From Hymenopellis radicata (taxonomy: Eukaryota > Basidiomycota > Agaricomycetes > Agaricales > Physalacriaceae), in the NCBI GenBank assembly GCA_015501595.1, contig JADNRX010000155.1:1-64000 (forward strand): a stretch of DNA of 64,000 bases, written 5' to 3'. The notes under the pieces are model-generated. The model was not told where the DNA came from and searched no databases. It worked only from the letters and a program-made list of their open reading frames with translations. This document shows, piece by piece, positions 22,258-33,510 of this stretch; position 1 is the stretch's first letter, and every line of letters begins with the position of its first letter. Position numbers and translations under genes: made by a program.

Positions 22258-25200
22258 GTGAGCCGAGCAACGTTAAATGAAAGCTTACCTTGAACTCCCG
22301 AGTCCCGATTGTTTCCAGGGCGTCACATCCTCCGCATGGCCCATGGTCTCCAGACGTCGCCGAACCTCGGAGCGATGGGGTTGCGGTCGTGGGACAAGTC
22401 AAGTTCCCAATCGGGCAAGACCGAGCGATCAAGTGAACTTGCACTTGTACTGCCATCACGCTGACCTGTTTTTGCGACTTGAATTAATTCCACGTCTTTG
22501 TCTCCCTTCGCGCGTCTGACCTCAATCGGAATCCCCTCTCGCTGTGCCTGATTCGACATCCCGGGTGCGAAAACGCGTCAAAACCTCGCGTCTTCAACTT
22601 TTTCTCACTTCCGCTGCGGTCAGCTTCGACTCTTGGTATCTATGACGAGGATCTTGTGTGCCTCTTTGAGGCAATCTTATCGCGTCGGCACCGGGTCTGT
22701 GGGAACTGTGAGGGTGACGCAAGCGCTTCTCGCTCTTGCCCGCCATCCACCATGCCATTTCGACTTTAGCCTCGTTTCTATGGAAAACCGTCTCCGCGAC
22801 CTTCATTCAATGTTTTTCACTTGCCTTGGGACGTACCTCTCAGCGTCTACCTTGCCAGGATATCGAAAATGAGCACCATGCTCGAGGACCCGGATATTGG
22901 ATTTGTATTCAAAACGGTACGTCCCCAGTTCCTGCACTGCGCTACTGGCTGGGTTTATTTTAGAATTGATACAAGATTGTCTTAGATCCGCGTACCGCGC
23001 GGTCTCATGATTGCGAAGCAATTTCGCAGGTCATTCTTCGAGTTCGCGCCTGGATCCTGGGTTTCGTTGAATTAGCGTTTCCGCGTTTACGTGGTGGAGA
23101 TACGAAGGTCTCGGCCACAACTACGTGGACCATGCGGATCCCTGAATGTTGGACTTGGGGGATCTGGATCTGGGATATATTCATGGAGTGGGGGGTGTGG
23201 GTATGTTGATCTCCATATTTCTCATCTACGGGCTCGCGGACTTCGACTTAGGCGAGGACGCAATATTCTCTACTGGGCCGTCTCGCTCCTCGCTTCGTTA
23301 AGCTCGAATCCAACATCATTCAATTCGCCAACTTACGTGTGGCGTCGATTCCAACATTCGACTAATTCGGGTTCGCAAACTTAAATGGACGCCCTAGAAA
23401 CGACACATCACTCTGCTCTAACACCCATCTCCACGGAGCCTCGCAGATCTGGATCTCGCCCGAATCATTTTGGGATATAACCCAGGGCGTCAGGATAATC
23501 CCTCATTTCCTTTCTTCCTCTTCCCCCCACTTCGACCTCACCACGACCACTATGGCTCTGACTACGACGTCGCTGTGCTGCCGCCTACGTCGGGATCGTC
23601 GACTCGTCTTGTCGAGGTAGGTCATTTCCTTAAGGCGGCCATGTTGAACTTTCCGCTCATCGTTGTGCAGGTGTCGGGATGTTGGATTTGGCGTTCAAGC
23701 GGTATTTCCAGACGTCTCTCGAAACGGCGCCGCCGCCCTCGGTAAGCTGCTGCTTGCCATTATGTTCAACTTCGACCTAATGCCATGCGGGCGTGCTTTG
23801 TAGGCTGCGTGACTTTTGTCTGGCCATCACTCTCGACCGACGCGCTGCCCCCCGACCTCAACGACGCCTTCAACTGCAGGTGTACTCGGGCTGTCCTGAT
23901 TTAGCGATGTTGATCCACGGTAGGTCCATGTTCGAATTTATCGTTCTTTGACTTACCTTTGCTTAGCCACATCCACTCGTCCATTCAAGACGTGACCACG
24001 GACTCTTTACCCTCTTCCTCGACTACGCACCGGTAAGTTATGGTCGTCCTCACTGTCAACAATGTTGTTGACATCGTCTTGTGTCTAGACATCGACCACA
24101 TCGTCGTCATCGGCAGGACGTCGATGTTGGTCTTGTCCTTCGTTGGACTGTCAAGCCTTTGCCGACGTCTCGACCTCACGACGGGGTCGCTATGTTCATC
24201 ATTCTCATTACGGTATGTTCATCTTTCTTCTGTCGATGTGTTCATGCATCACTAACTACTTACATGTAGCCTTACCCTTGGTCTCCTTCGACGGAGGCCA
24301 CTATCATCGGCGAGGTAAGTCTACCTTCTCCCTCGTCGTCGGTTCAACGTACTAACTTACTTGCAGTCATCGACCCCGACATCAACCTCTTGCCTTTGTC
24401 GACGTCGAGTCTTCGTCGCTGTTGTTGGTAAGTCTTGCATCCTTCATTTAGTTGATCATCGTCTAACCTTTCGTCAAGGTCATCGTCGACGACTCTACTA
24501 TCATCATTCGTTGTGTTGTATGTCCTCGCTATGCTCACGTTCGTCTCAGATGTGGATGAACTTTTTCTTCAATAACAGGTCCTCGTCTACACTGATGGCG
24601 CTGTTCATTGCCGACTGACTGTGAGTCACCAACTCTTCAGGTTGTTCTCCTGCCGGTACGTGGTCAAGTTTCTTTCGTTTGGGATCCTCTTCTCATCTCT
24701 AACTTTGTTCGTTTGCAGTTCGTACCGTCAGAAGGCATCTAGCAAGTGCTTTCCTTGCGATGACCATCGGATGCTGAGTCGATTTCAGGATCATACTCTT
24801 CTCGAGGCTTTTCCGCGGGTAAGTGTTTCCGTTCATCTGGTCCTTTATGTGCTGACCGTCTCCTTTCGTGAATCAGGTTGTTCAAAGCTCGACGCGTACG
24901 GTAAGCATGTCATGAACAGTTGTCATGCAAACGAGTTGACATTTACTTTGAGCCAGAAAGGAGAGTCGGGTGAATGGCAACTTGGACGACCTGGTAAGCG
25001 TCCGACTGTTCTTGTTGTTTGGATTTTTTGAACTAACAGTTAACTCGGATAAGAACACGCACGATTCGTCTGGCAAGGTCAGGCGTACTTGGTCTCTTAC
25101 GCGGAGGTGCCGAGGTAAGATTCGGACAAAGGTCAACGTGCAGATTCTGACCATTACATAGTGATATATGCGGGTACAAACATCTCGCCTTGTCCTACTT

Positions 25201-25380
25201 TTACGAGGTAACACTTTTGTTACCCCAATTGAAGTAGATTTGTTAAGTTTTTGGGCAGATAAACCAGTTGATTGACTCGGTAGATACAAAAGGTAAGCTA
25301 CTGTTGGTGGTGTAGTCTACTATACTAACGGGACTGCGACAGATGTACAGTAATGTAGAATAAGTAAATAGTTATGTAGT
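22258..25380. repeat. Unclassified long repeat, copy B
   Basis: Matches copy A in order from its start to about 23700. Beyond that (23.98-25.3 kb) it continues as a chain of candidate micro-exons of about 20-120 nt separated by GTAAGT/GTATGT...YAG intervals. Donors lie near 24032, 24212, 24316, 24430, 24821, 24899 and 24992. No joined reading frame gave a protein I recognise, although VLVYTDGA (near 24580) recalls the first motif of RNase H. It may be an old element with spliced genes, or a decayed host gene carried in the repeat. Confidence 0.55.
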
Positions 25381-25689
25381 TCGACGCGAGTCATAAGGCG
25401 AAATTGTCGCCGGTGATGACTGCTCGTCGCGGAAACGACACTGAGAAGGGGGCGTCATAGAGGCGTAATGACATCGAAGTCGGCGGAAGGAGAGCGCAGT
25501 GAGTGTCGCCGGCGTCGCCGTAAGAGCTCAGCGCGCGCAACGAGTGACCCGGGTAGCCAGCACCCTCCGCAAGGTCGCGTCCCAGCTCCTCAACAACGCG
25601 TCCCAGAGGCAAGCACCCTCCTCGACGTCGCATGCCCGCACCCTCCTCAACGTCGCCTCCCCCAGAGACCATTCCCCGCCGCATCCCGG

Positions 25690-25840
25690 GCGACCGTCCT
25701 CGGAAGAGCAGTCCCCGCCTTATCCCACGGGAGACCGTCCTCGGAAGAGCACTCCCCGCCTTATCCCACGGGAGACCGTCCTCGGAAGAGCACTCCCCGC
25801 CTTATCCCACGGGAGACCATCTTCGGAAGAGCACTCACCT
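25690..25840 (+). repeat. 41-bp tandem repeat, about four units
   Basis: Units start at GACC words at 25692, 25733, 25774 and 25815, exactly 41 bp apart, with a core ACCGTCCTCGGAAGAGCA. Because 41 is not divisible by 3, consecutive units are read in successive frames. All three + frames stay open through the array, giving peptides rich in Pro, Ser, Arg and Glu. This is more likely a minisatellite than a gene. Confidence 0.85.
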
Positions 25841-26672
25841 CTCTGAGCGACAATCCTGCTCCTCGCGAGCACCCTCTCCAACCGCCCAGGCGCCGAGTAA
25901 GAAGGCAGCCTTCATCAATGGCATTGCCATCCGGATGGTGTGCTGTCACAAGAAGCAGTATGAAAATAACAAAGATTGTCAAGTAGTGAACGTACGAAGT
26001 CCTGCTGACAGTCGCATCTGGTAGGGGCAGCGGCGACTGTTCCTTCTCCTTCTTCCGCGATCTCGCCTTGAATCCTTTCCCCTCGCCCTCTTCCGGTCCC
26101 TTTGGCTGACGCTTCGTTGACAAATCCAGACTACTGCTGGATCCCGACTTGGAGCCACCACCGCCATCACCCTGGCCGCTGCCGAATATTCTCTCGCGGG
26201 CTTCACGATAACGCGCCTCCCGCTCGTTAAAGTCCTCTCGTTTGCCTTCATTGGAATCTCTCTTGGGTTGTGGATTCGACGGCGGTCGTTTGAGAATGGT
26301 AAAAGTGGGCTTGAACGCCGCGGCAGCTATGCTGTTCGCTGGTATAGGAAGCGATCCTCGTGATGGAGGACTTTCAAGTACGGGTCTATCGCAAAATGTG
26401 AGCAGATCAAAGAGAGCCAGATCAGGGCGTACGGCGTATTGAGGATACGCTGTGGTCGTGCATCCAGCAGCACCGGACCGTCCTCCTCGTCGTCAGAGTC
26501 CTCCCAGTCGTCTTTTATTGGAAAAGCTCTGGATAAATGCTGCGCGCTCTGTTTCCGGTCCGCAATTAAATCCGTTAGCAACGAGTTATGCCTGGATTGT
26601 GACGAGGAACACACAGGTAAAGACGACGTTGACGGCGCGGACCAGTCGTCGTTTTGGAGATGTAGCCATCAT
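25761..26672 (-). pseudogene. SUZ-domain gene, broken copy 2
   Basis: Same exon structure as the gene at 10539-11213, starting at ATG 26670-26672. One extra base in exon 1 (near 26653-26658) shifts the frame after five residues. A loss of about 23 nt near 25999 removes the normal stop, so the frame reads on past 25979 into low-complexity and tandem-repeat sequence. The SUZ core EREARYREARERIFG is still unchanged. Probably a recent pseudogene. Confidence 0.7.
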
Positions 26673-29341
26673 TAGAGTCGAGAAAATAAAAAGAGGTGGC
26701 GAGATTAAGGCGGAATGCACGCCGGATGCAAGATAATCAGGGAGGTGATCGAGGTAAGAGGACGAAGCAGGGTTATCCTTTTACGGCCATGTTACGCTTT
26801 ACGCTACTAGTACTTCATACATTCTGCACTTTCTACCACTCAATCCGCTCACATCTGGTCATCGTTGCCTGCACGTTCTCTGTACCGATGGAATCTTGTT
26901 CCTGTTGTATCACCGTCCTCCCAATGTTCCCCTACCCACTATTACCCACACCCCGGCCCACACCTCCTCACGATCAACTCCTGCACAAGCTAACGCCCAC
27001 GTCGATTATCTTGCTTCCTCGTCACAACACCTTGCTATTCGTCCCCCGGCTGCCCCTCTACCTACGTTCTTTATGGATTCTTTCATGCTCTATTCCGAGA
27101 AGGATAAGTACATAGAATCAAGTATCTCAAAATATCTTGAATCGGCACTGACCTCCCATGTTTTCTCTGCCCCAGATTTCCGCCCTGCTACGACGTTGCT
27201 TCTGCCACTATATGATGAACATCCGCCACCGGCTCACCCATACATTCGTGCCTCATCTGCATACTCACCAATGGTTCAGCTATATGCTCGTTCCGCACAG
27301 CTAGACACGCGGTACACCCGTTTCTTGCGCTTTGGAGACGTCTCTCCGTTATGTGCATTTGGATGTGGCACTCTCGACACCATTCATCACATCTTCGTCG
27401 AATGCCCGGTCTTTCACCACATGCGCCATCACGCGTCTACGTCGGCAGCCCACCAGGCCTCCATCATTCTCAACAACGCTGATGTGCCTCTCGCTGCCGT
27501 TGCTCAATATTCCACGCTCGCTCGAGCACTGTTTCGTGACGGCCCACGATGGCCTATCGGGTAAACACGATTTTATTGCGGTGTACTGCCGAAGCTTCCT
27601 CGCATCGGCACTATAACATCCTCCACAACGCATGACCGGCTTCTTCATCGTGTAGCGAATATTTGGCATACTGAGGCAATTCGTTTAGCGGGAAGGATTT
27701 GGGGAGACTACAAGAGGAGGACACGACCGATGACGGATCAGCAATCTAAACAAAAACAAAAGCCTATTACGGTACCGCCCTTCCTCTCCCATTTACTTGT
27801 TTGACGTCGTATATTCGTGACCTTACTTTCTTGAATACTTTACTTGACTGCCGGCGGGGGCATCTATTAGTTTACTACTAGTATTTGTACCTGAGCATCG
27901 TTTCATCGTTTCACAAGGTCCAAGCTCATTGAAGTAAGTACAAACACACAGGCGCTCTCGTCACCTACTATCTCAGTTCGAGTCTCTGAACATATGCCAA
28001 CTCGGGACTTTTACCGCGAACTACATCTGCTGATACTATTCTTCTGGTTGCCTGGTCTCAATTTGGGTCTTGTTCGGAACAAACGGGTCTCTCTTTCTCG
28101 CTCTGTGACTGAGTAGTTGCGCGATGTCACCGCATCCTGCGACTGCTTCTCCAAGTTGATCATCTTGTGGAGATTTACAGTTGAGATCAAACGTAAATCA
28201 AGTCGTATCCTCTTGACGCAGTTTCAAGGTCATACTCTCACCGGGCGAGGCTTTTCTCCAGGATCATCACCTCGTTCAAGAAGATCATTTTGCTATCAAG
28301 GTATGACAGTGACGAGTATTTCAGGCGCGCTTTCTCCTTTGGGGCAGGAACGTGCATCAGCTTCCTTCTCCTGGTGTGCCACCATGAGGCTCGGGCATTT
28401 CTCACACTGTCCGCGAATATATGCTGTCAATTGATGTACTGCGACTGCGCCTCGTCTGACATTTCGGATCCAGAAGCAGTTGATTCCCTAAGCGTAAGAA
28501 TACACGATGCTTTTCGCGAGGCGTTGGAGTACGTACAGGTAATAAGTAGATACAATGATGAATCGGCGTAATATATAGAGTACTGTATCAAGATGATAAT
28601 ATAGAGCTTTGAAAACGAGGACAGCTAGCGCGGAAAAGCAAATAAAGATAAGCCAAGAATGCGAGGGAAAGACGTGTTGGCGAATCAGTACGGCCTCAGT
28701 CTTCTTGCATCCGCCGTCACGTTCCACGCAGTCCTAACCACGCCAACAAGGCGTTCATTCTGCAGCCCCAGTCCCAGCACATTTCTCCACATACCCCCGT
28801 TCCAGACCATTCGCCTCTCAAACTCTTCGTTCCCAACAAACGACATAACCTGAGCCATAGCCGCGGCGTTGGGAAACTCGCCCACGACATTAGGTGGGAG
28901 CATCTGGAACGCGACGTCGTTTTCACTGAGGTCCTGCAGCAGAAGGAATGCTAGCGAGGGTGGATGTGGGATAGTTATCGCTGGAATGACGAGGGGCAGG
29001 GTGATGTTTTGGTTGGTGCGCGTAAACGACGGAATGGGCTGGTTAGACGGAATAATTTCCGTGCGGAAGACGCGTCTGTAGCGGTCGATGTTGATCGGGA
29101 TGATATACGGACGCGCGCGCGGACTGCTGAAGCATGCCACCAGATGGGTAGGGAGATCTAGAGAAGACGCGGTCGCGTCTGTTACGGACACGGTCACCGT
29201 TGATGGCATGTTCGCGAATGTAATAGAAGACGAGGGAAATCTGCGAATGTGCAGCTGGTCGTAGAGCAGCCTATCCCCAACACGCATTCAGCAACCATGG
29301 CGGGGGGGAGCCAAAGGTGAACAACTCAACTGAAGAGGATC
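25915..29341. repeat. Segmental duplication, copy 2
   Basis: Second copy of 10421-12764, with a 1.1 kb insert at 26809-27910. Without the insert the lengths agree to within about 20 bp. The right edge lies within an open minus-strand frame (Clp1-like gene), whose upstream part continues past 29341 but has no counterpart next to copy 1. This suggests copy 2 is the original context for that end. Confidence 0.9.
26809..27910 (+). mobile_element. 3'-terminal fragment of a second non-LTR retrotransposon, inserted in copy 2
   Basis: Absent from duplication copy 1, so its limits are visible: left junction after ACGCTACT (26808), right junction near 27911. The encoded fragment (about 27070-27564) ends with a zinc knuckle CAFGCGTLDTIHHIFVECP, typical of the C-terminus of LINE polymerases. 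The reading then shifts frame and continues with IWHTEAIRLAGRIWGDYKRR to about 27800. The reverse-transcriptase core is missing. A 9-bp word CTACTAGTA occurs at both ends (26804-26812 and 27875-27883) and could be a target-site duplication. That would require copy 1 to have lost about 27 bp at the site. Confidence 0.75.
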
Positions 29342-29520
29342 CTCTCCGCGTTCCAACATGAGATTCCGCATGCCGTGCAGGTCTGGGGAGATAACCACCG
29401 TCCACGCCCGGGCAGCACTTAAATAGCGCGGTCATAAGCGCCATGGCCTCCCCGGTGTCTGTATACAGCACCAACAAATCTCCAAAATCAAGATCAAGAA
29501 CAAACTTTCGGCCTCGAGTC
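28685..29520 (-). CDS. Clp1-like protein (tentative), more intact copy
   Basis: A 200-residue frame runs from 29287 to the stop at 28685, containing MPSTVTVSVTDATASS, LDLPTHLVACFSS, IPHPPSLAFLLLQDL, EFPNAAAMAQVMSFVG, MVWNGGMWRNVLGLG and the end AWNVTADARRLRPY. The pattern EFPNAAAMAxVM...GxWRNxLxLG...AWxVTxxAR is, as I recall it, that of the basidiomycete Clp1-like family (clampless1, involved in clamp-cell formation). This is from memory and unverified. Upstream, after an acceptor near 29532, an exon NRTRGRKFVLDLDFGDLLVLY...GSPPPWLLNA lies in another frame, needing either an intron or a one-base break near 29280. Start and exon structure are therefore unsure. Confidence 0.45.
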
Positions 29521-29559
29521 CTGTTCTGAAAAAAAATTCTCGGTCAGATCGCTAAGATG

Positions 29560-30900
29560 TGATGAACAACAGGAAGGTAGGTACAGCCTTGCAGCTTAGG
29601 ATCCCCCACGTGGAGATGTGTGCTCGGAGCAGCCGCCTTAATCTAGACATAACCGTACTAGTCTCTTTCTCGAGCCTGTTCCGGTCCTCAGGTTTTTTTG
29701 CGAGAGAACACGTCATGTGTCAAGCCGAGTATACGCGCAGTAAACCCACTACAACTTTGGTTCGTTCGCAGTTCGGTTTCCGCCGAGCCTGAATAGTCGG
29801 AAAGATATCTGCTGCCCATGTCAGTTGGGCCTCGATGCGAGGCAACATCGGCTAGGACAGACACTCTAGCCGCCAATGCAATCTTTCTGAATAGAGTCCT
29901 GAAGTCCTGCTTCATGTGTTGTACCTGAGGTGCCGGAGTTGTGGACAGTCGGGATCGACGAATATGGTCCAACGGCACCAAAAAGACGGAAAGATAGTCG
30001 GGGAAGCGTAGTCCCTCATTCGCTATGGAGTCGAAGACTCCTCATGTGATTGCCACCAATAAACATCCGTTTCGAGTAGCGCCGTCGTTGGTCTTCAATG
30101 CTATGCTTCAATTGATAATCTTCTTAATCACAATCATTCGAACAGCTATCAGAAGGAGCTGCTGCAGATTCTCGAGTACGGGTGTCGTCTGTTTGAGAAA
30201 GAAAGAATCATCAGGCATTGCAGTGTTCGCCAACAACAACATTACCTTCCCGTTAACGCGTGTCTCGGCCATGACTCTTCAATTTCTTCCAACCGCGCCG
30301 AACAACGCGTGTCATTTTCTGTTCCCTTGGCTGAGCTTTCGTCGCTCGTGCTAGTAGTGGATGATTTACCTTGTAAAGCCGGTTGAATACTGCCGTCACT
30401 TTCTTCGCGTTCCGTTGATACTGACGTCTAGGAGGACTGCCAGGCAGGAATGTGGCATGTCTCTCGTAGGTCTGCATGTCCTGCAGTATGTCTTCTTCGG
30501 AGCTCATCGGCTTGGAAAGTAATTGAGGCACCAAGTACTATAATGACACCACAACGCACCGGAAGTTCAGAGACATACTCGTCCTCGTCGCGAGTATAGT
30601 ATGTGGAGTGCCTGTAAGGATACATCTGGCGCCAGGGAAAAAAAGGTTACCCAAGCCATATAATAAGACTCTTCGGATCGCAGATTCCCAGTGGGTATCC
30701 CAATGATGTTGTCGCGATGATTGAATTGACAGATGGCATCGACAGGAAATTTACAGGTCACGATGATCGTCGCAGCGGTCCATGACCGAGTCTGGGGTGA
30801 GATGGAATCTGCAACGAGGAGTCTACATCGTACGACTCTGAGAGTGTTTGGACAGTGCCGTTCGCACATCAAATGGCATTATGAACATCACGATGATCGA
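29560..30900 (-). other. Probable minus-strand spliced gene(s) of unknown function
   Basis: Several exon-like pieces are visible: VFDSIANEGLRFPDYLSVF with RRSRLSTTPAPQVQHMKQDF (about 29690-30030), MSSEEDILQDMQTYERHATF with an RRQYQRNAKKVTAVFNRLYK end followed by a GTAAAT donor (about 30370-30520), and FNHRDNIIGIPTGNLRSEES joined to YPYRHSTYYTRDEDEYVSEL (about 30560-30730). Composition is protein-like but I recognise no domain. They may belong to one gene or two. Confidence 0.4.
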
Positions 30901-32160
30901 AACCGGGAGATGCGCACTGCATAGTGAAGACCGCTCTAGAGATAACGAACACGTTCACGGCTTCTGGTATCATGTTTGAGGAGGCGGTGAAAGAGAGCTT
31001 CTGTCAAGTTGGCGGTGGGATGAGATAGGGAGTTATCATTTGATGACACAGAGATGCCTCGTCTAAGCGCCTGATCAGACATGAAGAGGAACCAATATTA
31101 GAGGACCGACCAACCGACTAACCCGAAAAATGGCTTCTTCCGTGCTGTGCGTTCTTCGAAGGCTAGTCGCTAATGATGTTCAGATGGATTCATACGCACA
31201 CAAATAGCACAAGGTCAAACCCTATGCTATATTGGGTGAAAATCTCGTGAGTAGACAAGCCAGTGACATAAAGATGCCGTTTCGATTCGTGCAAGACGTA
31301 GAACCGGATGGACAAAGATCTTGAATGAAGACAGAAAGGTGGATTTTCGGAGATTACAATCATTCCAACATCGAGGATAAACCGGGATGACGGTTAGCGA
31401 GCGGAGTGCTGGCTGTAAAGAGTCAAGAGGAAGTCGTTCAAGGGCCGTGACAATGAGGAAACGTGATCTGGTAACACACGCGCCGTCACGTCAGTACAAC
31501 TCGGGCACCAGGACTCGATGGTCGCTGGGTCGACCTTGAGAACAACGCGCCGCCGAGGTTTGTCTACTAAACTGGAGAATGGAGACTCGTTTGCTGCCCA
31601 TACATCATAGGTGCCAGTGTTCAACGGCAAACATCTTCAGCGCAGAACATACCTCATTCCTAAGTTCTTCTAGCCACCAGAAAAACTGGTCAAACGCGAT
31701 GATCGCCATTGCGAGGACGTTCATCGAGTTATTAGCCTGTCTTTTGCGTAGCTCTTTGGTCAAGCCCAAACCTCTGGAGCTTTGCGAAAGACTTGGAAGT
31801 GGTCAGCACGAGCTGATAAGCATAACTCCACGTGAGACTATTAACCGACTAACAAGAGTTACAAGGAGGATCTGTCTCAGCGAGGGATGGCATCGTGCGC
31901 AAAGGAGGGCATCGCACAGCCACCCGAGCGTAATGCCGGATTAGGAAGTCCATCTCTTCCTCTCTCACCTTCATCAGTGTTTCCCTAGCAGTCGCTACGT
32001 GTCCCTCTGGTCGGGATCCCAATCCAAATCACACTTTTACCTTTTATATCGGCTCGCGTGCTTTGCGGGACTTGACTTTTGACATACAACGCTTATAATC
32101 CTGGGTTTGTTACACCCAGAACACCGAAACTTGGTCAAGCTGACCCGTTTCCAGACTTCC
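30901..32160. other. Intergenic, possible small unknown frame
   Basis: A minus-strand frame at 31394-31630 (GTYDVWAANESPFSSLVDKP...RRVVLKVDPATIESWC) is protein-like but short and unrecognised. Nothing else is supported. Confidence 0.3.
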
Positions 32161-33444
32161 ATGATTCCCGTCCTTCCCCAGGAGGTCCTCGAACTCATTG
32201 TTGATGATGTTCGCTCCACCAATGCATCAACGTACACCTTCCTCGCTCTGCTTCGAGCAGGACGTTGCTTCGGCCCACGTTGTCGTACATATCTCTATCG
32301 GAAGATAAAACTCTCCCTTGAGGAACCACCGCTCCCTCACCTCACTCTCAGCAAGAATGCCCTACGCTTCCTTGCTCTTATCAGAAGCACGCCCAGCCTA
32401 GGAAAGCTCGTTAAACAGGTCACATATTACCTGCACTTCCAGCCAGCCGAGCATGATCCTGTTCAAATGGTTGAGAGTTCTGCATGGCAAGATCTCATAG
32501 AGCTGAAGCAACATCTGGTCAACGTGAATCATGTCTCGTTTGATTTCTCGGATCCCCATGGCCTTTTCGAGCGCGAGACGGTTCTCACTAATAGATTTCT
32601 CCATGCTATTGCTATCGTCCTTCCTTCCAGTTCATTCACGACGTTGTCCATCGCGACTGTAGCACTGCAACTACAGTATCTCCTCGATTTACTCTCCCAC
32701 TGCCAAGCGGTCACCGCCCTCACACTAGCCGATATCGAAACCGATTCGGATTTCATTGGCTCGTCAGATATTGTGCCGTCAAGTTCGCCATCGATGATAA
32801 CTGAACTATCACTGGCGGATGTGGAGTGGTTCATTGAAACGACACAATATTTCAGCGTCTTCAAGAACGTCTTCAGTGGGGTTCAGCGCCTAGTTCTCTT
32901 AGATCTGGGCTCGGGGAATCTGGAATTCTGGAGGAGGATAAGAGAATTAATCGCTTCCATGGCATATCTAGATGAGATTTTTGTATCAACGGAGTATGAT
33001 GATGGTACGGTCTGCTTGATACTCCTCCTTAACCCTGACCCAATCGTTCTAGGTCTTCTTGTTCCTGAACTTGTTCACGCCCCTTCATTGTGCATCGAGG
33101 TTGCGGAGTTCTCCAATCTTTTCCGACATCTCCCTATCATGTTGGAGGCTACAAACAAGTGCACCAGCAGGCTGGAGCGACTAGCTCTCATTATACATAC
33201 ATATTCATTGGAGCCTCTACCGGCGATCGATTCTCAATGGTCTGATTTGGCATCTGCTCTTTGCCAACCGCACTTGTCGGCGTTGAAAACCGTTTGTATC
33301 ACCTTCAACGAGCTTCACGTGGTCGATGAGACGCTGAATGTTGTGCGGAGATGTTTTCACGACTCAGGCTTGGGGGCTAAGGTTACGATTCGAAGGATGC
33401 CGATACAGGGCGACTTGCATTTGGGCTGCAAAAACATGTATTAG
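32161..33444 (+). CDS. F-box-like protein 1
   Basis: The ATG at 32161 is preferred because it directly precedes the N-terminal F-box-like motif MIPVLPQEVLELIVDDV and aligns with the start of the paralogue at 34788. A 48-nt intron (33005-33052, with CTTAAC branch point) is in phase, so the frame is also open through it. The rest is leucine-rich and irregular, with LLRAGRCFGPRCRTYLYRKI, TPSLGKLVKQVTYYLHF and the C-terminal VHAPSLCIEV...WSDLASALCQPHLSALKTVCITF, typical of large basidiomycete F-box/LRR-like families. Such proteins usually serve as substrate receptors of SCF ubiquitin ligases; Skp1 binding here is inferred from the motif only. Length is about 411 residues. Confidence 0.7.
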   Translation: MIPVLPQEVLELIVDDVRSTNASTYTFLALLRAGRCFGPRCRTYLYRKIKLSLEEPPLPHLTLSKNALRFLALIRSTPSLGKLVKQVTYYLHFQPAEHDPVQMVESSAWQDLIELKQHLVNVNHVSFDFSDPHGLFERETVLTNRFLHAIAIVLPSSSFTTLSIATVALQLQYLLDLLSHCQAVTALTLADIETDSDFIGSSDIVPSSSPSMITELSLADVEWFIETTQYFSVFKNVFSGVQRLVLLDLGSGNLEFWRRIRELIASMAYLDEIFVSTEYDDGTVCLILLLNPDPIVLGLLVPELVHAPSLCIEVAEFSNLFRHLPIMLEATNKCTSRLERLALIIHTYSLEPLPAIDSQWSDLASALCQPHLSALKTVCITFNELHVVDETLNVVRRCFHDSGLGAKVTIRRMPIQGDLHLGCKNMY

Positions 33445-33510
33445 GTTTACTTCTTGGGCGGATTGATGGATTTATCATGGGCAAGTTGTGTTAGACAAAG
33501 ATGTGTCAAA

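Noticed and set aside
24575..24625. RNase H-like motif (VLVYTDGA) as evidence for a retroelement in repeat B
   Set aside because: One short motif without the following catalytic residues is too weak.
25468..25986. 172-codon + strand frame
   Set aside because: It is kept open by the 41-bp tandem repeat, which is open in all frames, and has no recognisable protein feature.
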